Assembly (NCBI GenBank): GCA_964017195.1
Contig: OZ024900.1
Span: 27,273,929 to 27,337,928 of the forward strand
Source: Siderastrea radians
Taxonomy: Eukaryota; Cnidaria; Anthozoa; Scleractinia; Rhizangiidae
Length of the DNA stretch: 64,000 nucleotides
Direction of reading: 5' to 3'
Shown: positions 11,064-22,702 of the stretch, piece by piece
Layout: each line of letters opens with the position of its first letter
How positions within the stretch are numbered: the stretch's first letter is position 1
Translations under genes and position numbers: made by a program
Notes under the pieces: model-generated
Seen by the model: the letters and a program-made list of their open reading frames with translations, nothing else
Told to the model about the DNA's origin: nothing
The model's database searches: none

Positions 11064-13917
11064 AAGCTCAAGACAGATACCAAAAAAAAATTTGGAAACA
11101 ATTTCTTCCAAAAAGACTTTGACAATTCTAGATAGTAGAACAAAGAGGGCTAACTTAGTTGTTTGATATTTAATAGTACATGCAATTTATGCTACTGAAT
11201 TACACATGGAAGACAAATTACCTGATAATAAAGACAAAGTCCTTTGACATAAAGAGCATCTGAATTTATCATGTCATCCCTTAATATATTCCTGGGGACA
11301 GAATATACACAATTTAAAAGTTGATCAAGTTTCCAGAACAGACATAAATGGATGATTTTACTTACCAGTACTGAAAATGTTTTTATCAACTTTTGCAAGC
11401 AAAACATGTCTTTCTGGTTATGATTCAAGACCCAGTTTTTCAAGGCAACAATAAAAATCTTACCCAGGATTTACCGGTAATCACCAATTTTGATGATGTC
11501 ACAATGTGGATTCTGATAATTTCTTTTTGTAAGACTTACTCTCAAACTAACAGTTTGAGAGTAACTATTGACCACAATACATAACGTTTCTTTCAAAGTT
11601 GGTTACCAGTGGTGCTCTGTAATCCATTTGAACTCAAGCTCAACTCAACTCAAGGGACCAACTGTGTCTTGATGTTCAGTCAATTACTTCTGAAAAATTG
11701 CTCAGATAGCTGCCTACTTTGGTTGGCCCTGGCATCTGCTTCAAAAGTTGTTAAAACTAAAGTACTGGTAATACTGTAGATTAAAAGTTTGACTTACTGT
11801 ACATCAGTCAAAGCATCACTGTATTTTCCCATCAAGCAATAAGCTTCTGCTCTCATTACTTTATACAGTAAACACGCCGGACAAACTTCAAGAATGTGAT
11901 TCATACAGAACACCACCTAAATAAATAAAAATAGATGTACTGTTTGAGTGTTATGTTCTATTATGATGCTTATTTTTATTGTGTAAAATTGTACATGAAC
12001 GTACATGTACCATTATGTGCTCCCCTCCTAACTCTCAACTGGAGATCTATTACCACAAATTAATAATAGTTCAGTACCGATGTATCATATGTGTACAGCA
12101 TTTCTAGCAAGAACAGCGATCATTTACTTTTCACTTCTTCTTTTTAAGGAAGCAATTATTTGGAAAAAGCTTTATACAAGAATTTGAGAAGTAATCAATA
12201 AATACAGTTCCCAGTATGTCTGCCAGTAAACTCTACTCAGTCAGAAAGGAAATGGAATTTTGTAGCTCTTTTTATCAAATTTTATGATCCACAACTGTTC
12301 TGCATATTTTGTTACTATTCCTCTTTTTCTGATTTTTAATGATGACCACACATTGAGAAATGACTGTTGAATGCATTTGCAAGGAGACTGCATACTACGC
12401 TAGTCCTTGTACCTTTCTGTAATCCTCTTTATCATGAGCTTGAAATGCTGATGACTCATATTCCTGAACCATGTGTGTGGTGCGCAGCTGGTGATCAAAA
12501 TTTCAAATAAATTAAATAAAAAATGCTTCATGCACAGTCCATGGAAAACATATAATGTAATAATGGGCTGTCTAGCAGCACAGATGAAGGGATGTGAGGA
12601 TTTATTACAGAACAAGTACTTCTAGGTGTATTGTCAAAGTGCAAAACCAAGCTTTACAAGAATTCCCAGAAGAAGGTTATTCCAAATAAACAAAAAAGAA
12701 AACATGTTCTATTCATTCCTAAAAGACACTGACCTAGGCTATTAATCAATGAACTCAGAAATCATGAGTTCTTGCTTGTGAGAAAACACAATTTTATTAT
12801 TAATGCATGAACTTGTTATGATTTCACTTGATATAGAATGGTTCCCATCAGGTTTAATGATGGACAACCCGTTATGTTGTTGTCCGTGTTGTTGCTCCAC
12901 CAGAGGAACACAGTTCATACACTTGATATAAAACCATTGCAGATAAATACATCAAAATGAAACATTATCCATGATGTTAAATCACAGAGATATATGTATT
13001 GATCTGATCAAAACAAGAATGAAATTTATTTTTTTAGTATACAGCAACAGGGTTTGACTACATAGGCAGATACATTTTGATGATCACACCCATGTGCCCA
13101 TTCACTACAAGCACAAGTCTCACATGATACCTGTACCACACAGCAGGGGGCCATCTCAATTCTTATGCTGGGGACATACTTACATCATTTTGAGCATCCT
13201 TATTTTTGGGGTCCTTTTCAAGAACTTTCTGCAGATAATTGGTCGCATTTCGAATAGAACCCATGACAAGGTGACATTTGGCAGCCCTATAATAACCCTG
13301 TAAATGTAAACACAGTTGAGATCACTACTGTAAAGTCAAATCCACATATTAAACAAACACATGTTGAGTGGACAATCTTTTCCTACCCAAGAACCACATT
13401 TCTGTGGATCTCTCTCCAGGATTATCAATTTTCATGGGCCTCAAGACGTGTTAGTGATATTTAAATACCAAATCTCTACATAAGATTTTTTTATTTTGCG
13501 CATATTACAGAGAACATACATAGAAATGTAACAATACAAGCACGGTAGTAGTAATACATAATAGGAAATAATAAGGCAAAACGACAGCTAAGTGAAAGAG
13601 AAAGTAAATACGTTCCTCTACACATTAATGAATATACATACCGGTAATTAACATTTTTTTACGAGGGCGGGCTGGACGTCGAATGATAGATAACCAACGA
13701 GGTGCCTAGCTTTGAGTTGGTTATAATCATTTGATACCAAGCATCAATATCAGTGTCAATTTTCTCAAAAACTGGATGTTTTTATTCAGAAGGGTTCATG
13801 GTATTTGTACTAAAAACGGAAAATTGCATTAAAACTGTGTAGCGCGTGTAAATCGAGATATTCTTGAGGTAAATTAAAATTATTGTCTCTGCGCTTGAAA
13901 TAGAAAATGGGGGAAAA

Positions 13918-13959
13918 TCCTCAGACCTTTCGAGACTGCTGTCTCTTCTTCAGTGAGAA
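13918..13959 (-). ncRNA. Hammerhead ribozyme motif, PLE 3' terminal repeat, copy 1
   Basis: On the minus strand: TTCTCA (stem I 5' side), CTGAAGA, stem II GAGAC with loop AGCA and GTCTC, GAAA, then GGTC and TGAGGA (stem I 3' side). The usual ACGU mini-stem III is changed (GAAAGGTC instead of GAAACGTC), so this copy is probably impaired. It is in the sense orientation of the element. Confidence 0.7.
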
Positions 13960-14047
13960 ATAATGCCGTTAAGCAGTAACGCGCGTCGGTTAATTTGAAA
14001 GTCAAAAATGCATGTATCTACGACACGCGCGCACTAAAAAGTTACAA

Positions 14048-16471
14048 TCAGAGAAACGTAAAGTCAATGTTCATGCCATTTGGTTGTAAAGTCTTGTGAC
14101 GGAAGATCAATCTTGCTTCCATGCTGCGTCGCACCATCGTTGTCCTGAACCCCGCACAGATTACGGACACTAGCATATCGCCCACACTGTGTCCTGGGGA
14201 CGAGAAATGTTTCCCAACAGGGAGGTCAGTATTCGCACCAACTGATCGTATGTGCTCGCGGAATCTGTCGCCGAGGCGTCTCCCAGTTTCCCCAATGTAG
14301 AGCTTGGAACATTTGCGGCACGAAAGGACGTAAATCAAATTACTGGTCGTGCAAGTGAACTTGTCCTCGAATCTGAGTTGACCGCCCGGGGTGTCGAGGG
14401 TCTGCGAAGGGTTGGTATGGGCGCAGGTTACGCAGCGGGGACGGCCACAAGGGAAAGTCCCTGATTCTCCATCGGTTGGTCCTGTTGTTTGAAGGCTGCT
14501 CTTTACCAAAATGTCACGTAAATTATTGTCGCGGCGATACGCACACAAGATACGGACGGGTTGAAAAATATCCTTGGTGTCAGGATTGGATTTGAGAAGA
14601 GCGAAGTTTCTGGTTATGATTTCCCTTACTTGCGTGTTTCGGGGATGGTAAGCCAGGACAAGAGGGACAGCTTGTTCTTCTGTGGAGGGTGCGGTGTTTG
14701 AGTTGATCGTTGATTCACTAGGTGTTGATCGAACGCGCTGGAGTGCCTGGTTTACCACAGCAGGTGGGTAGCCGCGACATGTGAAAAATGAAGTCATTTC
14801 TTCACTTCTAGTTCTGAAGTCTTCCTCTTCACTGCAGATCCATCTCAGGCGGAGAAATTGGCTATAAGGAATTGAGTTCTTGCAACGAACTGGGTGCGAA
14901 GATGAGTAATTGAGATAAGAGTGCGAGTCTGTTTCTTTATAGTGAATGGTAGTGATGAGGCGGTTGGAGGATGGAGTCAAATAGAGATCCAGGAAGGGAA
15001 GCTTGTCGTCTGAGATGGCCCAAGTGAATTTCAGGCTTGGATGAAAATTATTTACGAAGGTGGCGAAATCTTCCAACTCCTCTTTGGTGCCCGACGCTGC
15101 ACCCACTATATCATCAATGTAGCGCTTGTAGAGGTCAGGTGTTTTTCCTCTGTACTGCTAGAAAATCTGCTCCTCAATGTGACCAACGAATAAACATGCA
15201 TAGTTGGGACCGAAACGGCTTCCCATCGCAACGCCTCCAGTTTGTTGGTAATAGTCGCTATTGAAGGAGAAGGTATTAAGGGTAAGGACGAGCTCGGCGA
15301 GGCGCACGAGGGTATGGGTAGGTGGTTGCAGCTCAGTACGTTTATTGAGGAAGTGTATGAGTGCCAGTAAGCCATCGTTATTGGGTATAACGGTATACAG
15401 TGACTTGATGTCCATGGTGAACACGTAATTGTGGGTGCCAGAAAAACGAAAAGAGTGGGCAATGTCAAGCATGTGATTCGTGTCTTTGACGTAGCTCGGT
15501 AGGTTTTCTACAAGAGGCTTGGTAATCATATCGAGGTAAGTGGCTAGGAGTTCAGTAGGATAGTTACAAGCTGATACTATAGGTCTGCCTGGGTTCCCTG
15601 GTTTATGAATCTTGGGAAGTAGGTAGAATTTTGAAGTGCGGGGGTGGTCAACAATTAAATTGGTGGCTGATGGCGGAAGCTCGCGTTTAGAAATGGCGTC
15701 ATGGACGACCTCAGCAACTTTATTATTATGGTCCATGGTAAGATCACGATCTAGCTTTTGATAAAAAGCTGAGTCTGATAACTGTCTTTCAGCTTCCTGG
15801 ATGTAAAGGTCACGTGCCCAGACTACAACAGCACCGCCTTTGTCGGCTGGTTTGACTACAACGTCATTGCGTTGACGTAGAGAGAAAAGGGCTTCTTTTT
15901 CTTGTGGGGATAGGTTTGTTTTAGTGACCCGCTGTTTGAAGTCGAGCATTTTGACTTTGCGGCGGCATTTGGAGATGTAATAGTCTAATGCTGCAAATTT
16001 TCCAGGAGGTGGTGTCCAGTTGGAAGGTGAAGGTTTTAGGGTCTTGAAAGGGTCCTCACACTGATTTGATGGTTGACTTGGGGGTGTGGCGTTTGATGGA
16101 TCCGAGCTAAAATGCACCTTCAGACGGAGACGGCGGAAAAACTTTTCGCAGTCTGCTTTTGCTGTGTATTCATCACTGTGGGCTCTAGTTGGGATATATG
16201 AAAGTCCCTTGCTAAGAAGACATCGTTCTTGTTCAGTTAGCTCAAGGTTTTCAGGGATAGTAACAACGAGTCTTGTAGAAGGGGTGGTGGGTATCTGGGA
16301 AACGTGCTGAGTTGACTGTCTTAATTTACTAAGTTTATCCGCCTTGCCAGCAGATAAAAAAGCGTATAGGTCTGAGTTGAGCTGATGGACAATCTTGCTA
16401 ATTTCGCGATAGTCTGGGTCATTGCATATGGATCTCAGTTCGTTGCGGATATCGTTACTGCTTAACGGCAT
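14048..16471 (-). pseudogene. PLE reverse transcriptase/GIY-YIG protein, copy 1, one nonsense codon
   Basis: A single frame of 808 codons from the ATG at 16471 to the stop at 14048, broken only by an amber codon at position 438 (15158..15160), where copy 2 has a Gln codon. Visible domains are reverse transcriptase motif A ([13 protein letters not shown], about 351-363), motif B ([13 protein letters not shown], about 413-425), motif C with YIDD (450-453), a Cys cluster CGRPRCVTC near 675-683, and a C-terminal GIY-YIG endonuclease (IYVLSC then LYIGETGRR, from about 712). This order, RT then Cys-linker then GIY-YIG, is diagnostic for endonuclease-bearing Penelope-like elements. No RNase H or integrase region is seen. 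Confidence 0.93.
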
Positions 16472-17039
16472 TATTTCTCACTGAAGAAGAGACAGTCACC
16501 AAAAGTTCGAAGTCACTGTGGTAAAGGACGATAAAAAGCGCAAGGTATTTTTATATTTCTGTACTCCCTGACATCTCATTAACGCACTTCGATAGGAATT
16601 TAGAGCGACTCGGTCTGGACTAGGGAAATAAAGGCCGACGAAGACAAGGTACTTTTGCGAGTTTTCAGAAAGCGCTCAGATGAGTGTTAATATATCAATT
16701 ATCACGAGCTTCCACTTCAACAAAAATTAAATTTAACACACGCTTTACACCCTTGAAGGACCTCTTAACTTAAAAATAATAACACTTTTTTGCTGCGTGT
16801 TGTGGTTTTTGAGCAGTGAGGTCGCTAACTTATGCAATTTTCGTGTCTGGCCAGGCGCTAATTTACGCCTTTTGCCGCTCTTACTGTTGTGGGCTGTAAA
16901 AAAACTATTTTAACGTATTTCCTAAAACGAAACTCGTTTCATTTACTTGTGACCCAAGATGGTTTCCTGGGCAAAGTTTGAGGGAAAACTTTTTTCTGAC
17001 CCGAAATGCAGTGGACCGCTCTTACAGACATTGCCACTT

Positions 17040-17240
17040 AAGCTCCATTATCTCTGAAAAATGGGTGGTTACCGCCAATTTTCTTTTTGGATTCTGATAT
17101 CCCTTGCTAAGATCTGGTTTCTCCACATAGTCATAAGCCGCACAAAAATATTGTTGTACTAGGGAGTAAATTCCTTAAGAAAATCCGAATATCTCGAGAT
17201 GTGCAGAACGTATGCGCAGTAACAAAATGAGGCACCATCC
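17040..17240 (-). repeat. Dispersed repeat, copy A
   Basis: The reverse complement of this segment aligns with 57345..57545: shared blocks include TTTTGTTACTGCG, TTCTTAAGGAATTT, ATGACTATGTGGA, TATCAGAATCCAAAAAGAAA and TTTTTCAGAGATAAT. This is an interspersed repeat of about 200 bp with no coding content. Confidence 0.8.
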
Positions 17241-17371
17241 CTAAAGAATGTACTTTTTTCTTGTCCTACGAAGCCAGTTTCTATGAAGCCTGCAACTACC
17301 AGTACCGATCCATTTATCCTACTGATCCATTTTGATGCAATTTATGACATACACAGATCAATTCCTTCCTA

Positions 17372-18646
17372 CAGTCGAACCTCCTTGTGCGATCACCTGT
17401 CGTAACCCTTTGTGACCAGATGGCCGATATATCGGCCATGAAATCAATCAACCAAATTCTACTCAGTGGATTCTCAAATCTTAGTTCCCAGACTTCCCAC
17501 GCCAAAACAACATCAGTTACCATTACACGTGACACCTGTCAAGAGATGCCAATAATTGTTTAGAATGTCATCCCATGAAGTACGTTTATTGTTGTAAATA
17601 CTCCGAAAATTTGGTACTCAAATGTTTTATATTGAATATTTTGCAGATTTTTCAGATTTTCAAATACTAAAAGTTTCTAAATCTCCCAAATTAATTTAGG
17701 CTGCAAAGGGTTAAGCGACCACCTCCCGTCAGCGACCACTTTTCCAAAATACCAAAACGTTCTCGATCAAATCACTACAGGTGAATCCACTCGCAGGTTA
17801 CCACCTCTTTTGAGTGACCGTGGACACTTTTGGGCTGACAGTTTGAATTTTTCTAATGTTTATATTCTTCATAACCTCCATTGAGCGATCACTTGACACG
17901 TTATCACGTCTCACCAAGTGTAAATTGTGTAGAGACAGCCTGGTGTGCTGTACGGTACTTGTGACACCTGGTGTGCGGGCGCACGGGGGGGGGGGGGGGT
18001 ACTCCCTATAATGGATTATACGGGGAGGCTCCGCCCGAAAGGGGTACCTTTTTCAGGCTTCAGGTATATAAAAGGGTAAGGGTATCACGGGCTGAAGTAT
18101 ATGAAGGGGTAGGGAAATCTGTCATTTAGGTATTTAAAAGGGCCTTTACTTAAAATATTTCGAGTAGACACACCTTAAGTCTACATCATTTTAATTTATT
18201 AAACGCTAAGTGAAAACGACAAGAAGACTTCCCTCCACTGGGTTTTAGAAAAGGGATGCAGTGCTCTTAAGTAGGTATGTGAATGGGGTATCATTTTTCA
18301 ATGGAAGGTGTACGAAAGGGGTACCTTTTCTGCCCAAAATGGTTTATAAAAGGGTAAGGGGTTGGACATCGGGGCGGAGCCCCCCCATACAAAAATTTGT
18401 TGCGTGCCACCCCCCGGGCAAGCACATTGAACTGTCAATTTGTGAATGCTATAAAAAAAACATTACCCCTCATTTTGTTTTGAATGTCAGTCTGTGCATG
18501 GATTATTAAAAGTAACCTCTGAAACTGGCTATACTGATAAAACAAAATTTGACTCCCTGTGGCCAGACCTCTTGTAAGTGACCACCGCCCGTAAGCGACC
18601 ACTTAGGCTTGACATTTCGGGTGGTCGCTTACGGGAGATTCAACTG
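17372..18646. mobile_element. Mariner/pogo-like non-autonomous element (TA-flanked)
   Basis: The left end TA|CAGTCGAACCTCC and the right end, read inward on the other strand, TA|CAGTTGAATCTCC form similar termini flanked by TA (17370..17371 and 18647..18648). Subterminal GCGACCAC-type repeats occur near both ends (about 17713..17745 and 18570..18625). A G-run and repeated GGGGTACCTTTT motifs (about 17987..18420) look like a second repeat nested inside. TA targets and this terminus suit the Tc1/mariner/pogo superfamily. No transposase frame is present. Confidence 0.6.
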
Positions 18647-19104
18647 TAGCCTGAGCCGGACAGAAAGCAAATTCCTGGTGCGCACGTCCCCGACATTGCA
18701 CCCTGACAGCCCCTGCTACGAAGGATTTGTTACTTTCAAATGTACTTGAAAAAGTGCACGGGGTGCATATTTCGAATTTTAGTATTTTTGCCTTTTCAGC
18801 ATAAATATATTGGCGTGAAATTTTGGACAACATTGTTGTCCTTGGCGGTAAACGTGGAGTAAATTGAATGTTCCCTTTCCTCTTGCACTATTCCTATTTT
18901 CTGTTCATTGGTGAAGGGTTGGTGCTTATTACAGTTTTCACGACATCAAGGCTTATTACGCTTATTACGACGGACATTAGGTTAATAACTTTTGATCAGG
19001 AAAGGAAGAGTGTTGCTTACTACAAAAAAAGCCTTTGCAAAAAAAACATCAACAACAAACAAAAAAGACAAAAACAAATATGCCTTAATGCTTGAAAGTC
19101 GTGT

Positions 19105-19110
19105 TTTATT
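19105..19110 (-). terminator. Candidate poly(A) signal of homeobox gene
   Basis: AATAAA on the minus strand, about 230 nt beyond the stop codon at 19340. A short generic hexamer; support is positional only. Confidence 0.4.
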
Positions 19111-19339
19111 TTTAAACAAAGAAATTGTATATTACATCATTTGTTTAGAATTCAAAATATTTACAAAAATAACCTCCAAACATTTCTACATTCTTTAACG
19201 GTAATAAAAATGAAAAACTTGACAACGTGCACGTCACTGATAAGATTCTTTGATGTCTTTCGACATTAACTATTGAAGATTATTTTGTTTTCGTACAAAT
19301 TGTCACAACTTATTCAACTTATTAACTTATTCAACTTAT

Positions 19340-21413
19340 TTAAGGCGAGTCCTGTAAATCTGAGTGATGCTGGATCATCTGATTGCAGGTGTCCGTTAAG
19401 CCATATCTGTCCATTGTGTGTTCTGGAAGGCCCTCCCAAGATGGCGGCGGCAGGTATCTCGCGGCATGTGTGGAAGCTGGGCGGAAATTTAATGGAGACT
19501 GGTATGACCATGCATATTCAGGAGGAGCGAGACCTGGACAGAGTACAGGTGCAGGAGCTGGAGGCGGGGCTGGGTAGTATGGCTGGTTACCATGGAAACT
19601 TGGCTGCATATTGTAAGCGAGGCTGTTTAGGAAGGACAGTTTTGCTCTGCGTTCAGCTGCCTCAGAATGCTTTCTTTTCATTTTCATTCTCCTGTTTTGA
19701 AACCACGTTTTCACCTGAAAACAAAAGTTTTTCAAATCTGAGAATACTGTTTTAGAATGCTTTCAGAAACAAATCTTACTTAAAAAACCATCAGAAAAAA
19801 ATGGAAGAAAACGTAACTTTTTGAACAACGCCAGTATTATTAATGTAACAAATACTTGATCACAGGACATTTTACTTGTTACCATAAAATTTGATGCCCG
19901 GTTTTATGACTCCCCAATGAAGGCCCTGCTCTACGGAGATGATGCATTAAAAATTGATTTTGACGGTTTGAGTGGTAACATACATGGTCAGGTTGACAAT
20001 GGTTCCTAGTCTATGTGTAAAGTTAAACTACAGTAGAATAAAATTGAATTTTGGACGGGATCTACATTTCGCGATTCCTTATTAGCAAACCAATCAAAGG
20101 CTGTTAGCAGCTTCTTAAAAAAACTATATAACGCGATTATCGAATTGAAAGAATCACGTATGTTTTTCTCTTTAATTGACAATTAAACTGTCGCTTGAAT
20201 AATTCTCTACAAAACTTTACTTACTTCAGAGAAATTATCGAATCTGGTTTTTTCAACGCAAACTTGTTATTGGAGCGATGTGGCCACTCAAATATCGGAA
20301 GTTAGTGAGGAGTCTATTTTGAGCATTGTCAAAGTACAACAGCGCCTCACCAAGCAGACAAGACAAAATTATGTTTCCTCTCCTAAGAACTTCAACCGTT
20401 TGAAACAGATATCTCCATTCCCAGGAGAAAATAACAGTCATTCGGGATAGCAATGTTTGTTCCCGCAAAATACAAAAATTCGCGGAACAGTAAAATAAAA
20501 CTCCTACAAAAATTGAATGCCACATGCACCTGAAGGTTTTACAACGAAAATGTGCTATAACAGCCCATTCTCATAAACTTCACTGTCTTACCTGTGTTTC
20601 AGTCATTTGCAGCTGTTGTGCGATTCTCTGTCTGTCTCTGGGGCCTAGATATTTCTGCTGTTCAAACACTCGTTCCAGATGTAATACTTGCTCCACCGAG
20701 AATGACGAACGAGACTTGCTGGAGCGGACTGGAGGGCTTGTGTCTTCACCCTCTGTAATGAAAACAAAAACTGCTCAGCTATAAGTACATTACCTACGCT
20801 GGCCATGGCCATAACAAAGACTCCAGTTTAAAAGATACACGACCTACACTGTACACAAGACCGGTAAAGAAAACTAAGAAAGCGAGTATGAGGGAATAAA
20901 AGACAAATAAAAGAATTTTCAAATTTAGTTCTATACACAGGCCAGTTTGCCCGTCACAGCAACTAATAAAGTCAATCAAGGTTGTCTCTTCATCAGTCGC
21001 TTTCAAAGCTAAATTAAAGTGATTGTGGTTCCAGCCAAAAAAAAAAAAATTGAATCAAATTCTATTTGCAGTTGATGTTCTGAGACTGCTAAAACGAAGA
21101 CTATCTCTTACGTTAGAATTAGATCAAGTGTAAACACCAAAAGTCAAGATTGTATTACTACAAATATAAAATCAAAATACTCACCATGTTTACTCAAATT
21201 CATGGCCTCGTTTGCCTGTGCCGTAGTACTTTCTGGGCTGTAACTCGAATCAGGGAAACATCTTGCAGAGCACGGTGTGTTGAAACTGTTTGGATCACGG
21301 AAGATATCATCAACCATAAACGACGTCCTTTTCTTTGGTGGTTGTTCAGTGAAATTCACTGGACAAACAGCGATCGAGACAGGAACTTTTACGGCGCTTT
21401 GCTGTGCTTCCAT
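19340..21413 (-). CDS. ANTP-class (NKL-type) homeobox transcription factor
   Basis: Three coding exons, 21185..21413, 20592..20752 and 19340..19714, with GT/AG borders and matching phases (229+161+375 nt), give 254 residues. Exon 1 holds an eh1-like repressor motif (SFMVDDIF). The homeodomain spans about residues 87-146 across exons 2 and 3: F8, L16 and F20 are in place, and helix 3 reads TETQVKTWFQNRRMKMKR with Thr47, Gln50, Asn51 and Arg53. Thr47 with KTWFQNRR is typical of NK-like groups such as Vent, Barx and Tlx. I cannot assign an orthologue; the Vent/Barx side is a guess. The tail is Pro/Tyr-rich. It should bind TAAT-type sites in the nucleus. Its first exon is repeated at the left edge of the window. 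Confidence 0.92.
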
Positions 21414-22631
21414 TTCGCTCTAAACTGAGAAATGATTGCAATTGCTTGCGAGAAGTACCGATCGCAAATGATTCAAGACTTCTTAAAGATCTCGTTGCGT
21501 TTTAAATTTGCCGCCACGGCGGCTTTTTTTTTTACATAAATGAATAAATATACCGCGCTATTGAGAAGAATTTTTACAGCTATTGTTTTCTATCGGTATT
21601 TATGATCGTTCATTCTTCAGTAATCGGGTACGCAATTCGCCGCCGGTAGTGTGAATAAAGTGTGCCGCTCATAAGTTGCCGAACTGCCGTCAAACGCGCA
21701 ATTTAGCGTCATGCCACGCGCATAATAATTCAGACAGAGTTGTCGATGAAAGCGAAAAATATATATATTTTTCCAATTCGATGCGATAATCGCTTTATAA
21801 AGATTCTATGAGAAGCTGCTAATAGCCTTAAGGATAAAGAATGTCCAGGACTTGAAAGGTAAAAGTGCTTTAATTTCTGCGCGATTCAGACAGTTTGACT
21901 AAACACTCAACTATGAAACCCCATGTTAACAATAACTTCGAAGGGCCGACAAAAAGTTGTTTTTCTCGCCTATTGGTTCAATATTTTTCAACAGGACAAA
22001 CTGTTTTGTCGGATCGTGAAACATTTTTCTCCTTTTTTAACACTCTTCAATAAAAAGCGACCGACTTTTTTAAGAATTATGTTGATTATTGCTAAATAGC
22101 TGTTCATAGCCTTGGGAATCAGTGTTTTGGGTTAAGAAGGCTATGTTCTGTCTTCAACAGGACAGACAACAAGTATTGCTTAAGTATGGACTTCACTCGT
22201 GCAAATTTAGTCGTGGGTTCTGAGAAAGGCAGCCTTGTCGAAACGTTGGCTCTTAACTCCAGAAGGAGCATTAAAAAAATGATAGGTTTGCTTCTTGAGG
22301 AGAGACTAATCTGATCGACAACTTTTGCCGTTACGCTGATGAGAGGCAAATAAAGAACTTGGTGTTTCTTTACAAGTTACTGTACGGCAACCTTTATTAG
22401 CTTTATTGAATTTTATTAACATAATAATTGTAATAGTGCTAATGACATTCACTTGGTAAGGTCGTACCCGCCTTGATTGTTCCGAAAGATAGGCAACAAA
22501 ATCTCTTTTAAAATTATGAATATAGGAAATTCATATATTTGAACTGCGGAATGAAGAGATAAATGTAAAGAAGATCCTTGCAGTTATTAACGCAACTTAT
22601 GCAGTTGCGAAAAGAAAGCCTGAAAAAATCA
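21414..22631. other. Intergenic, 5' side of homeobox copy 2
   Basis: Counterpart of 217..1434 with only a few substitutions. Upstream of the homeobox start, so it likely contains the promoter. No gene is recognised. Confidence 0.6.
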
Positions 22632-22702
22632 GGCTTGCCGGGATTCGAACCCTGACCTCTGCGATACCGGTGCAGCGCTCTAACCAATTGAGCTAACAAG
22701 CC
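22513..22702 (-). mobile_element. tRNA-derived SINE, copy 2
   Basis: Duplicate of the SINE at 1316..1505, with the head at 22632..22702. The head shows no base change from copy 1, so it has the same non-canonical anticodon loop and short T-arm. Confidence 0.7.

Larger units (their letters stand above)
5575..13297 (-). pseudogene. DNAJC7: DNAJC7 duplicate, 5'-truncated (exons 4-16)
   Basis: Thirteen coding exons of a second DNAJC7 copy: 13184..13297, 12413..12463, 11798..11916, 11222..11291, 10713..10796, 9616..9780, 8980..9071, 8496..8572, 7847..7993, 7304..7362, 6815..6905, 6084..6161 and 5575..5636 (stop TAA at 5575). All have GT/AG borders and matching phases and sum to 1209 nt. They encode TPR repeats, the J domain (HPD formed across the 7847/7362 junction) and the Gly/Phe-rich tail ending FQFTFG. 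Exons 1-3, with the start codon and first TPR part, are missing because the duplication ends in intron 3. The reading frame is undamaged. Relative to the full copy, exon 11 has one extra codon (KILD against KMD) and exon 13 has Ala where the other has Thr. Without its promoter it is probably silent unless transcribed from upstream. Confidence 0.9.
1..16495. repeat. Segmental duplication, copy 1
   Basis: This stretch matches 21198..36886 almost base for base. The coordinate offset is 21197 at the left edge and 20391 at the right edge; the change comes from the insertion at 4654..5437 plus small indels. Fewer than ten substitutions were seen by eye in the first 2.2 kb, while introns of DNAJC7 differ a little more. 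The left end of the copy lies outside the window. The right end falls inside a Penelope-like element, after which the two copies diverge at 16496. The near identity means either a recent duplication or two haplotypes placed in tandem by the assembler. Confidence 0.95.
13811..16495 (-). mobile_element. Penelope-like element, copy 1 (5' end lost at duplication junction)
   Basis: The same insertion as 34204..36969, carried along in the duplication. The left target-site sequence GGTATTTGTAC is at 13800..13810 and the 3' terminal repeat follows with a hammerhead motif. The right side breaks off at 16495, within the inverted 5' terminal repeat: the last shared bases are GAAGAAGAGACAG, and the following sequence is different and lacks the right target duplication. 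The element lies in the same orientation as DNAJC7. Confidence 0.9.
16496..19339. other. Junction flank, repeat-rich, no gene seen
   Basis: Unique in this window. The first about 60 bases resemble a diverged version of the PLE terminal repeat (TTCGAAGTC and AAGCGCA blocks in similar order). It also contains a dispersed repeat at about 17040..17240 (inverted copy of 57345..57545), the mariner/pogo-like element 17372..18646, and AT-rich sequence after 18650. A minus-strand AATAAA at 19105..19110 is a candidate poly(A) signal of the homeobox gene. Confidence 0.6.

Noticed and set aside
14048..16471. LTR retrotransposon or retroviral pol
   Set aside because: No protease, RNase H or integrase, and the reverse transcriptase is followed by a Cys cluster and GIY-YIG domain, which is the Penelope-like order.
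16496..19339. New promoter and first exon for the partial DNAJC7
   Set aside because: Frames here have no in-phase donor toward 13297 that I can support; left only as a possibility in the findings.
19273..19755. 160-codon plus-strand frame opposite the homeobox exon 3
   Set aside because: It is the antisense shadow of the homeodomain exon and its flanks.
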